Source of the DNA: Paragyromitra xinjiangensis
Taxonomy: Eukaryota; Ascomycota; Pezizomycetes; Pezizales; Discinaceae
DNA: 64,000 nt
NCBI GenBank assembly: GCA_038503065.1
Contig: JBCAMK010000021.1
Location: 1,178,001 to 1,242,000 of the forward strand
Reading direction: 5' to 3'
The translations under genes were made by a program, and so were the position numbers. Below the pieces are notes generated by a model. The model searched no databases, was not told the DNA's origin, and worked only from the letters and a program-made list of their open reading frames with translations. The first letter of the stretch is position 1; each line of letters starts with the position of its first letter. Below are positions 11,333 to 21,202 of this stretch, in pieces.

Positions 11333-13292
11333 CTATTTAGCACCATCGAGAATCCTTTTCTCCACTTCCCCAAAGGTATCCAACACATTTCCATACGCCT
11401 CCCAAATACCCTTCTTATAACCGTCCGCGATTTTATTAATCTTCCCCTCTTCTTTCCATCTCGCGCTTACAAAGTCCTCAAAGTCCTCTCCGCTCTCCCT
11501 CTCCAACGCCCAAGTCGCATAGTAAGCTGCTCCTAATGCACAAGCATTGCTACCGACATCTAGTCTGTATACACCTTCGACACCGCCAAGAACCTCTCCA
11601 ATAACTTCCGCGATCGCGTGATTCCTACTAGCACCACCGACGACATAGACACGTCTTGGCTGTTGCTTGTTATCATTGGTCTTTGGGTCTGGTATAAGAA
11701 GCGGAAGCGATCGCATCCGCATTGAGAGTGCCTGTGATTCAAGGATGGCCCGGGCGTCGTCGGACGGGATGTCCCAGCCCTTTCCGGCAGGGACCTCGGT
11801 GAGTGTCCCATCAGCAGATTTTTCGCAGCGCCATGTTCCAGCCCGAACATTGGGGACGATTTCAGGAATCGGGAAATATATTCCGAGCTTAGCCGGGTCA
11901 GAAGCTGACTTTTGTCCTAGTGGGGGTGTTGAAAGGGCAGTCTTGTTGAAGGCTTCCCAGGGGTCTGCGGAGGATATGCCGAGGGCTTTATTGATGTCAT
12001 CGCGGATCTTTTCACGGGCGAGAGCACCGTTGCAGTAGCAAAGCATGAACATGTAGAGACCTTTGGTGGTGGGGTGGTTGAACATGTGGTAGGAGGGAGA
12101 GGGGAAGTATGTAGGTGTTGACATGAGAAGGGTAGTGGAAGTCCCTAGGGAGATAATAACATCTAGGGGATGAAGGGGAAGTGCAAGAATCGTGGATGGG
12201 TTGTCCCCTGTGAAAGGGGTGATTGTGCACTCTGAAAATAATCATTAGCACAAATTATCACTCGTATCTGGGGATGAGTATAACAAACCGGGGTTGAAGC
12301 CAAAACGGTCCACGAACCAGCTAGACACTTTTCCGAGATGTTTCCCGTGTTCAGTCTCTACTGGCCCAAGTCTCTTCTTAAGCCCTTCGACACCACCTTT
12401 TTCACCTTCGGCAGTTGTTGCTAATAATTTCTCATCCCAAACACCTTCCTCAATATCCCAGAGATTCATGCCACAGACATCACTGATTTCGAATGGGGCG
12501 ATGCGTCCAAGAAATAGAGAGCAGAGAAATGACGATACGAGAGAGATCCTAGCTGTCTTTTCGTATACTTTTGGGAAACGGCGATGGAAACGAAGGATTT
12601 GAGGACCAGTGAAACGCTGCTTGAGGTTAGTTTCTGTCCGAAAGGTGATGGTAGATATGAGGGCCTACATGATGGGCCTTGGAGCCAGTGAGTCTGGCCA
12701 GTGCCTCTCCGCCACCAATGGCCTCCTCGAAGGCATCACATTCGGCTTGAGTGCTATGGTCTTGCCAATTGGGACTCCAAGGATGCGAGAAAGCTGCTGG
12801 ACTTAATTGTTCAACCAATTTCTTCTTTCCATCTAATGAACCAAGAGTTTCTTCTGCTTGAGATGACCAATATCTTGTAGGATGCGTTAGTCACCAAATT
12901 TTCAAACTTTCTCCACTAGCAAATGGGTGAAGGAGAACTTTACACGCTCCCATGCTGCTGACCAGCCCCAGAAACTCCTTTAATGCGAGAGAAATCAAAG
13001 CCCTTCTCTTGCATTCTTGTTAGAATGAGGTCCAGCGCCTCAATCCACATAGCCACTGGAGCATAGACTTCGTGCTCGACATCATTCGTGTGAACACCTT
13101 TTTTGATATTGTAGTGAGAAAGGTCGGTATCGAAGCTGATTATCTCTTCATGTTGCGGTTCAAGATCACTCGAGCAAACAAGAGCTATTTTAGGAACATT
13201 AGTTTTGTTCCTGCATCTTAGGGATTATGCAGCGTACCTTTTAGTTGCTGGGTTGAGAGGTCGAACCCCAGATACAACGGAGATGGAGCCAT
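11333..13292 (-). CDS. D-xylulose kinase (575 aa)
   Basis: A sugar kinase of the FGGY family that phosphorylates D-xylulose to xylulose 5-phosphate, the last step bringing xylose and arabinose into the pentose phosphate pathway, in the cytosol. Five exons: 13292-13238, 13184-12944, 12873-12669, 12616-12289 and 12231-11333, all phase-consistent. Visible landmarks are the N-terminal phosphate-binding [13 protein letters not shown], the substrate-site [19 protein letters not shown], the second-domain [17 protein letters not shown], and the C-terminal [20 protein letters not shown]. Length matches fungal xylulokinases. Introns are 53, 70, 52 and 57 bases. The start gives the usual short N-terminus before the nucleotide-binding strand. 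The gene looks intact. Confidence 0.93.
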
Positions 13293-14580
13293 AATCACAG
13301 GATTTATTGATTTCTATGTTTCTTTCAATTCCAGGAGAAGCGTAAGACTGGCCCGAGAAAATTTATGTCCTTGAGTAGCACATTTCGCCCGGAAAAAGGT
13401 CATCTTATAAACAGCATCGGGGTCCTTCGTCTCCTCAAGCTCACAGTGACGAAAGCGGGGCAGGGAATCTGTCCTATTTATCCGGGATTTACCCACGGGC
13501 AGAGCCGCAACCCTTGTACTAGTTTGACTGCGTTAACCGAGCTAACCTTAAAACCATCACCAATGCGGTAAAATTGGACCTCACGGCTGATGTGGTTTTG
13601 GCCCCGTGAATAACTGCCCCGATGAAACAAAACTTATCTTCCTAGAGGCTAGGTTTTACTAACTAAATAAGCCTGCAAATGCCGAACTGATACAACCTTC
13701 GGCTCATTAATTATCAAGAGGCATTATTTCCTGCATGAGGGGGCGGCTTTCGGTCAGCATGATAGCCTATTGATTCCATAATGAGAGCAGGTCTTGCTGA
13801 TATAGATTCCTAGCGTACAGTACAATTCCATTACCAAGATCCGGCTGCGGCCAGCAACTGTATTCTTATTGGCCGGGTACTATCACAGAAACGAATTTCT
13901 TTCTTACTAACGTCAGTTTTAAGGTATTGGGACATGCCCCGGCGGACGCCCGGCGCTTTACCAATATTTTGTACCTGACATATATATAGCCGTGCACGAT
14001 GCTGTATATCCCAGTCACCCTCCTCACATTGAGCATTCTAGATCTTCGGCTAGCCATGTTGTTTGTACTCTTTGATATGCCATTTCCCCAAACATCAAGC
14101 CGTTCATTAGAGAAGCTTTGGCCTATTAACTCACTGATACCTAAACAGGGATTACCTCAACCAGGCAACCCTAACCCAAGCCTTGTTAAAAGAATAAAAT
14201 ACAGACCACTAAGGGTATTTTTATACCATCATCTAGTCTGGACAGCTAGCACTATGGATCTGGTTACCCGGATGTTAACGTGACACTTTAGGATCAGCAT
14301 CATTGCATCCCCAAACCCTAAGTCTTGTCATCACCGCTCACCGCCGGAGACAAGGGAAAAAAATGTCGTTTCAAATATCCCGCTACAGTATATCATCCTC
14401 TCCTTTTGCCTATCTCTTACCATTGCTGATGAACAACAGGATTCCGTCAAGTGACCCGTTTCCCACTCACTGGTTTGTTCTAGCTCTTAGACCTTATTTT
14501 CCAATTCTGATATTAATTTAGCCTCAAGCCCCCTTCTTAAGTCCTTCATCGCCCCGCGTACGCGTACACGTTCTATCAAT
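13293..14580. other. Intergenic region upstream of the xylulokinase gene
   Basis: About 1.3 kb. It holds the xylulokinase promoter and short unassigned reading frames (13365-13571, 13999-14283). The stretch at 14390-14460 resembles one at 15747-15817, so part of this DNA has been duplicated and has since diverged. Confidence 0.5.
14390..14460 (+). repeat. Diverged direct repeat, copy 1 (partner at 15747-15817)
   Basis: Both copies carry a CTCCTT(A)TGCCTAT-like start, then CCATT(G/A)CT(G/A)ATGAA and a CCGTCA segment. In one frame both read as related peptides (PLLMNN is shared). The copies differ at many positions, and many of the changes I compared are transitions. The unit is not identified; it may be a duplicated, decayed gene piece. 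Confidence 0.4.
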
Positions 14581-14861
14581 ATGAATGCGAGAAATGGTAA
14601 TACTCATTTTGACTCCGTATATTCCTATCTATAGTACTAACTTACAAGTAGCCCCAGATCACAACAGGACAAAATTGCAGCTAAGTAAGTTTGGCTGCTT
14701 TCTTACTTTGCTTGTGCATCGCTTACTTTCTTACAGGCGGTAGAACATACGACACCCTCGCATTCATCGTTGGATGCTGTGCGTTTGCATTCTATTGGCG
14801 CAAGCGTACGGTGGCTATCAGTATGGAGAACGCTAGGGGGATAATCTATGATCTTGATTAA
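14581..14861 (+). CDS. Possible small single-span membrane protein (58 aa), three exons
   Basis: Candidate gene with exons 14581-14596, 14649-14684 and 14737-14861. Both introns are 52 bases. The first has GTAATA...ACAAG with an ACTAAC branch, the second GTAAGT...TTACAG, and the phases (1 and 1) keep one frame. The product begins MNARNVAPDHNRTKLQL. One hydrophobic span, about TLAFIVGCCAFAFYW, is followed by the basic RKR, and it ends IIYDLD. This layout fits a small mitochondrial or ER membrane subunit, but I cannot name the family. Support comes only from splice signals, frame and the membrane span, so a chance arrangement is possible. Confidence 0.45.
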
Positions 14862-15193
14862 GTGAAGACTGCTATTCATAAAGATGATTTGGCCAGTGAT
14901 CGAAGTTTCTTTGTGCTTGCTTGCTTATCTGTAGGTGAGCACGTGTGCCCAAGGTGAGGGGATTGTGTCCACGAGACCGAAATAAAAAGCATCAAATTTC
15001 AAAAATGTACTGGAGACGCAATCGATACAGCAGAGACCTTAGTATCATGTACCTGGGACTTCTATCTTTAGCGGGTTAATGCCAAATATAACTTAGGATA
15101 AGTTTCTTAGACACTTGCACAGCTAGGAAAGACTTTCTATATATTCCCTGATCCGTAGATCTTATAATCTAACAAGTCTGGTGCTGGTGAGTA

Positions 15194-15459
15194 CCGTGGA
15201 ATTCCCCGGAACTCGTTCCGGCGCTAGTAAGCAAGGCATGCATAAAACCTGCCAATACTCTATATTTTTGACACTGGTAGAGGTTTTTTTGGCATCATGG
15301 CTTTGAAAAACATAGGGTATCAGCTAGTCCCGTGTCCAGCCTATACTATGCAGCTTGCTGCGCACCGTAGGGATGGGAACGAGCCTACATGTAGATATCA
15401 ACATTTCTAATGCATGTTCCACTCACTAGCACCGGAACGAGTTCCAGCAAATTATACGG
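15194..15459. mobile_element. 266-base foldback element with 50-base terminal inverted repeats and TA flanks
   Basis: The left arm is 15194-15243 and the right arm 15410-15459. The arms align over the full 50 bases when one is reverse-complemented, with the perfect core GGAACTCGTTCCGG. In the inner half every mismatch is a transition (C/T or A/G). The element is flanked by TA on both sides, which fits insertion by a Tc1/mariner-type transposase. It has no coding capacity, so it would be a non-autonomous MITE. A different short element lies inside it. Confidence 0.65.
15325..15387 (+). mobile_element. Miniature inverted-repeat element, copy A (63 bases)
   Basis: Begins TAGTCCCGTGTCCAGCC and ends GGGATGGGAACGAGCCTA, as do the copies at 16458 and 35559. 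The first and last 19 or so bases are imperfect inverted repeats, so the whole element can form a hairpin. The 9-base flanks (GGTATCAGC and CATGTAGAT) do not match, so its target duplication is lost or it moved as part of the surrounding foldback element. Confidence 0.6.
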
Positions 15460-15746
15460 TATATGTATTGCCGTTACACGGCCGCAAAGCAAACTCTAGT
15501 AGGTTGCTCAACCCTGTTCCTGGTTTTAATGCGTCCTCACATCCACCCGACAACTTAACCCCCTCAAATAGAATTTAATCCAACCCATCCCCCTGCTCTA
15601 AGAGGTCAAGCCTTACAAACACTACATGTAATTATCAGGTGCTTATAATTGAAGCTACAGAACCCCCTCCCCAAACACCACCACCACCACCACCACCATC
15701 ACTAACCACCACCATCACCAACCAAAAAAAGTCTCTTCGTCCGGGT

Positions 15747-15817
15747 ATACCATTCCCTCCTTATGCTTATCGCTGGCCATTACTAATGAATAACAGTACT
15801 CCGTCAGATGCGTTTGC
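15747..15817 (+). repeat. Diverged direct repeat, copy 2 (partner at 14390-14460)
   Basis: See the first copy. The shared peptide reading PLLMNN and the CCGTCA core are the best-preserved parts. It lies just downstream of a CAC-rich stretch. Confidence 0.4.
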
Positions 15818-16457
15818 CAGCTTCCTGTTTGCCCTGACTTCCTAAGTCCCATCTTCTGATTCCAATCTGAGGTTTAGCTGTGGGACTCCATCGACAGTCA
15901 TACTCTTCGCGTGCCAACTTCTTTTGGAAAGAAGGTAATAGTCCTACTTCCATGCGTCATTCTTCCTGAGCAGTCACTAACCTAGCTGAAGTGGGTCGTG
16001 AACGCGTAGTCTCTGCAATCAATACTGCTGTGGTTACTATCCATAGAGTAGGTTAATTCCTAGCTAATCCTTGATAATCTCTCAAATTGATACTTCACAA
16101 TCCTATATCACTGTTGATTTTCTTAGCTGATTGTTACGTGAATGGTCATAGTACGTCGGCAGTATCTTTTCTCGAGTTTTGCCTTTATACTCGGATGCAT
16201 CCTTCATTAGCCGATCCCCAGCGCAAGTTGGAAGGTGTTTGCAGAGGGGGAGATTAAAGCGACCCAGGATAGGCAGGCAGAATGGAAGGAGCATATGGAA
16301 AGCATCCACGAAGGATGTCCTTGAAGTGTTAGTAAAGATCTCTGAGATCTTACTGAGGATTGAGAATGGGATTGGGGGGTTCTGTAAGGGGTTGGTGATA
16401 CCAGGGAAGATTGATGTATGGCAGAGGAGCTGATATGGGTTTTTGGGGGTGACCGCC

Positions 16458-16543
16458 TAGTCTCGTGCCCAGCCCCATACTACCGAAGGTTGCTACGCAC
16501 CGTAGGCAGCAGCCATAGGCAGTAGGGGATGGGAACGAGCCTA
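16458..16543 (+). mobile_element. Miniature inverted-repeat element, copy B (86 bases), 9-base target duplication
   Basis: Ends are TAGTCTCGTGCCCAGCCCC on the left and GGGGATGGGAACGAGCCTA on the right; they are inverted repeats at 16 of 19 positions. The element is flanked by a perfect 9-base direct repeat, GTGACCGCC, at 16449-16457 and 16544-16552. A 9-base duplication is typical of Mutator-type (MULE) transposition. The middle holds extra inverted words (GCAGC, GTAGG), so the whole is a near-continuous hairpin. It has no coding capacity. Confidence 0.75.
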
Positions 16544-17288
16544 GTGACCGCCCCTCCATAAACAAAAGTAAAAAAATAGAAAGTATCTAACTCACCGAAT
16601 GGGGCTTGATAAATTTTAAGCAGAAGGCCATAAATGCAGTCGACGGGGTCGGCCTCCTAAGAAAGCGATCCATCATCAGTCTCGGCAATACAGCAGTTGA
16701 TGCGCTCACCTGTCACTGGCCACAGTTGTCCGCGATCCCCTGCTGGAGTAGCTATAGAGAACCTCCGGATATGTTACTTTTTGGTTAACCGCTAGAAGGC
16801 CACCCGTTTCGGCCAACCGACCCCGCAAAACTATTATCGAAACTAAAAATTCATGTTGACAAGCTAAGAACTAGTCTTTTGGCGGGCAAACCGGTGTATT
16901 GTGAGTTACATGAGCAGACCGCTCGTAGTCTGAGCACAATTCGTTGCAGGAATAATCTTCATAGCACGAAATATGTACTCAGCAGGGTTCGAAGTCAGAA
17001 ACGTGTACTACTTTCTTGCCAAAACAGGGTCACATACTTGGGTTAGGTTGCAAAGTTATACACCGTGTTTTCCAGAAAGTATTTACATGATCGTGAGTAA
17101 CGGAGTGAGATTCCGTGAAGTAAGCTGTCTCAAAAGGTCCTGCGGCAACAACAGGGATTTAGTGGCTTGGCATCCCCACGACAACATGGCACGCGTCACT
17201 CAAAGTGAGGCTCAACTGCAATTGCAGACCCGCAGTCCCAACAACACATCCTAAGGAGCTCGAACGAGCTTGCTGGAGCTTCCCCCTC

Positions 17289-20200
17289 ATGGCTTTCGAC
17301 CCCTCAGAATTCAACTCTTCTGGCTTTGTGGCTGCGTCGGGCGCAATCCCAGACTTTTCTGCAGACTTACAACCCATATTCCATGTCGAACATGTGCAGC
17401 TCCAGTTCCAGGTGCCCTCAGACTTCGTGGCTGTCCAGGTCGCGAATAACGTCATTATCCTAGCTTTAACATCTGGAAGACTTTTGCGCATAGATTTGGC
17501 ATCTCCTCAGGATGTTGACGGTGGGTCTACTGTTCATGGGTAATTGTGAGATCCGGGTGTTGATCTGGTTGGTGCTATCGCAGATATCGACCTTCCCCGC
17601 AAGACGTCCGAAGTTGGGACAATTCGCAAAATATTTCTCGATCCGACAGCTTCGCATTTGATAATAACTACTACTCATGGTGAAAACTTCTACCTTAATT
17701 CTCGTTCGACAAAGCCTCGCCACCTTAGCCGGCTAAAATCGTTGCACATTGAGTGCGTGGCTTGGTCGCCTGCTTTACCTGCGACTTCTACTAGGGAGAT
17801 CTTGATAGGGACACAGGATGGCAGTATATACGAGACTTATATCGAGGGCATGGAAGATAATTTCATGAGGAAGGATGATCGATATCTGAAGCAAGTTTAC
17901 AAGATGCCAGACAACAACGGCGTCACAGGATTATGGGTGGACATGCTGCCTGGGAAACCCGAATTGCGGCGGGTGGTAGTCACAACTGCGGGGCAAATTA
18001 TGCATTGGGTTGGGAAAGTACAGAGGCATTCTGATGTTGGGTCGATATTCTCCAAGTTCTTTGAGGCGGAAGCTCCAAGTACATTTTTCCTTGGCCACAC
18101 CTTTTCACCACTACAAAGCTAATACTATACAGTAATCCAGGATTTCCGTGATACTTCAACCCCCTACAGCACCCTCTGTACCTCTCCAGAATCAATCGAC
18201 GAATATGAACCAGAGCGGTCGTTTGCGTGGCTTACATCACCTGGTGTCTACCACGGAAAGCTTCTCACATCCCCACAGAACACCGACCTCGGCGCTCATG
18301 TCTTTTCAACCTCCAAGCTATTTTCAAACTCCTCCCTAATAGGCAACAACGCTAGGCTGTCTTCAATAGCTTTAACCCACTACCATGTCCTTGTATTCAC
18401 TGATACGACGCTTTATGCCATAAATCGGTTGGACGACAGCATAGTCTTTCAGCAGTCGATCGTTGACCCCGGTACTACTATCCTGGGTATTTGTAGCGAC
18501 CCCAAGAAATCTACGTACTGGATCTTCACCTCGAACGAGATCTATGAGGTAGTTGTTACAGATGAGGAACGGGATCTATGGCGCATCCTCTTGCGGGAAA
18601 AGTCCTTCGAGAAGGCTATGAGGTTCGCAAAGACCACTGGGCAAAAGGATCAAGTTGCAATTAAGCATGGTGAACATCTGGCAGCCAGTGGGCGTTATGT
18701 TGAAGCTGCAGGTGTATGGGGAAAAAGTAGCAAGAGTTTCGAGGAGGTCGCGCTTACATTTCTTGAGCGCGGGGAACATGATGCTTTAAGGAAGTATCTG
18801 CTTGCTAAGCTAGCGAACCTAAAGAAATCAGTGAGTAGCATATTTAGTATTCATTGCTGCCGCATTTGCTTACGAGTGCATAGCAAATCATGCAACGAAT
18901 AATGATTGCAAGTTGGCTCGTCGAGGTCTTTATGGCAAAACTAAACACTCTTGAGGATGCTCTCTCCACTATCGCTTCCCATATCAATTCCACAACTACT
19001 TCATCTTCGGATATCCAGTCGCAGCTCGCTTTAGTCTGTGAAGAATACCAAGATTTTATCAATAAGTACAAATCAGACTTGGATCGTAAGACAACATACG
19101 AGATTATCTCCTCCCATGGACGTAAAGACGAGTTGCTCTACTATGCAGATAGCGTTAATGACTACGGATACGTAGTTGCTTACTGGATCCAGCGGGAGAA
19201 GTGGTTGGAGGCACTCAACGTTCTTAAGAAGCAGAGCGAGCCGGAGATGTTCTATAAGTATAGCAGTGTGCTGATGAGTAATGCGCCGATGGAGACGGTA
19301 GATATTCTTATGAGGCAGAATAATTTGAACCCGAGGAATTTGATACCCGCAATGTTGAACTATAATAAGTATACAAAAGTCCCACTTAATAAGGTATTTC
19401 TTTGCTCGTTGATCACAAGAAGCATAAGGTATTGACGGAGCGATAGAACCAAGCAGTGCGATATCTTCTCTTCGTCATTCATCAAATTGGATCCTCGGAC
19501 GCAGCCGTCCACAATACACTTTTGAGCATATACGCCTCACATCACTCGAAAGATGAGACAGAACTATTGAAGTATCTAGAGACCCATACTGTTGATCCGC
19601 AGTACGATGCAGATTTTGCGCTGAGGCTGTGCATACAACATGGCCATGTCCAGAGCTGCGTGCATATCTACTCTAGCATGGGGCTCTACCTACAGGCCGT
19701 TGAACTGGCATTGAAACATGGTAATGTAGAACTAGCTAGCATCGTCGCAGATAGACCCGAGGACGATTCGGAGCTCCGGAAGAAGTTATGGTTGGCAGTT
19801 GCACGAGAGGTTGTTAGAAAGGCCGACAGCATCAAGATGTGAGTAACTCTACCTATGTTTTGTGTTTCTCTTGCTAACATGTAGACGAAGTGCAATTGAG
19901 TTCCTTAAACGCTGCGAACTCCTCAAAATCGAAGACTTGATCCCTTTCTTCCCGGACTTTGTGATAATCGATGACTTTAAAGACGAGATCTGCACGGCAC
20001 TCGAAGACTACTCCCATCACATCGACCAACTCAAAAAGGAAATGGATGAATCCGCACGTACGGCCGATAACATCCGCAATGATATTGCTTCCTTGGATAG
20101 AAGATATGCGATTGTGGAACCGGGGGAAAGGTGTTATGTGTGTCAATATCCGCTATTAAGCAGACAGTTTTTCGTGTTTCCGTGCCAGCATGCTTTCCAT

Positions 20201-20503
20201 AGTGATTGTTTGACTGGAGAAGTGGTGAAACATAGTGGGGTCGGGAAGGCGAGAAGGGTGAAGGAGCTGCAAGAGGCGGTGCAGAAGGGGATGGCGACGG
20301 GGAAGAGGAGGGATGGGAAAGTAGAAGAATTCGATGCGTTGATTGCGAGTGAATGGTAAGTTTTCTAAAATACCATTTTTTATTAGAATTGAGAACTGAT
20401 AGATGTTGGTGGGTTTAGTATCTTGTGTAGCGAGTTTGCGATTAAGCGGATTGACGAGCCGTTCGTAATGCAGAGTGATGATCTGGCTGAGTGGGCGGTT
20501 TAG
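17289..20503 (+). CDS. VPS18: Vacuolar sorting protein Vps18/Pep3, HOPS/CORVET core subunit (960 aa)
   Basis: Vps18 is a shared core subunit of the HOPS and CORVET tethers that drive endosome and vacuole fusion. Seven exons: 17289-17520, 17584-18078, 18133-18830, 18884-19393, 19447-19838, 19885-20355 and 20419-20503. The N-terminal half is the Pep3 beta-propeller, with FAWLTSPGVYHG. The clathrin-repeat-like helical part includes IMQRIMIASWLVEVFMAKLN and NQAVRYLLFVIHQ. A C-terminal RING-like zinc site has C859, C862, C876, H878, H881, C884 and then C933 and C936 (ECILC). The last Cys pair is reached only through the 63-base final intron; without it the frame stops at SEW. All phases agree, and the length is normal for fungal Vps18. 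Confidence 0.95.
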
Positions 20504-21202
20504 GATTTATGATTTAGTGTGATGATGATGGATGTGCATGATGATGGATGGCGTTGGTTCTAGTCAGATGTTCTAATATGTGATATCTTGCAAATTTACT
20601 GGATGATTGTTTTCTTTTATCGTTTGGTAACTAGCCAGAACAGCACTCATATTTGGTTTAAACCACCCAATTGGGCTTAGCGCGTTTATGTATTCACTTC
20701 AACCTATTGGGCTACTGAGAGACAATTCCCATATATTTTACCGAATATTCTGTTGACTTAACTTTTTCAAGATACCTATGGCACAATCATTCGCAAATTT
20801 GCTAGGTTGAAATCTTGTTTCCACCAGATATCATAGACTTAACTAAAGGGATTGCACACGCCTCACAGAGAGGAGTAGGATAAGACGTACAGGAAATATT
20901 TTGCATCTTGTCACATTGCAGAGGTTGGTGTGTTGCGATGGTGCAATCACGGCTCACCCATGCATGTGTTGCTTGGCTTAAGACCCTTATTTCTTAGCGT
21001 GGGCTACGCGGTGGGCTACCCCGCCAGAGCCCTAATTTCAAACTCGCCCCGCTGCTGTCGGTTGGTTTTGATCGCAGGATTTTTTTCTTTCTTCCCTCCT
21101 TTCCTTCCCCCATCCCTCTTCTCAAATACTCATTCCTGAAGATACCAACTTATTTTCTGTGGCATCATAATATCATTTTACTCCTAGACTCATCAATTCA
21201 TC
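20504..21202. other. Spacer between VPS18 and MET6, with the MET6 promoter
   Basis: About 700 bases. The left part is the VPS18 3' region. The right part has a pyrimidine-rich tract at 21084-21120, typical of strongly expressed fungal genes. The short open frame at 20930-21139 overlaps this tract and is not convincing as a gene. Confidence 0.6.
21084..21120 (+). promoter_or_regulatory. CT-rich tract in the MET6 promoter
   Basis: A run of TTTCTTCCCTCC-like pyrimidines about 85-120 bases before the MET6 start codon. CT blocks of this kind often sit just before transcription starts in filamentous fungi. The function here is inferred. Confidence 0.45.

Larger units (their letters stand above)
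14862..17288. other. Repeat-bearing intergenic region before VPS18
   Basis: About 2.4 kb. It contains a 266-base inverted-repeat element (15194-15459) with a short element inside it (15325-15387), the second copy of a diverged repeat (15747-15817) and another short element (16458-16543). A CAC-rich simple stretch lies at about 15678-15720. Remaining reading frames (16103-16309, 16179-16433, 16973-17254) show no recognised product. Confidence 0.55.

Noticed and set aside
13257..13270. GGTCGAACCCC resembling a tRNA T arm
   Set aside because: It is part of the first xylulokinase exon (antisense of GGGTTCGACCTC), and no acceptor or anticodon stem can be formed around it.
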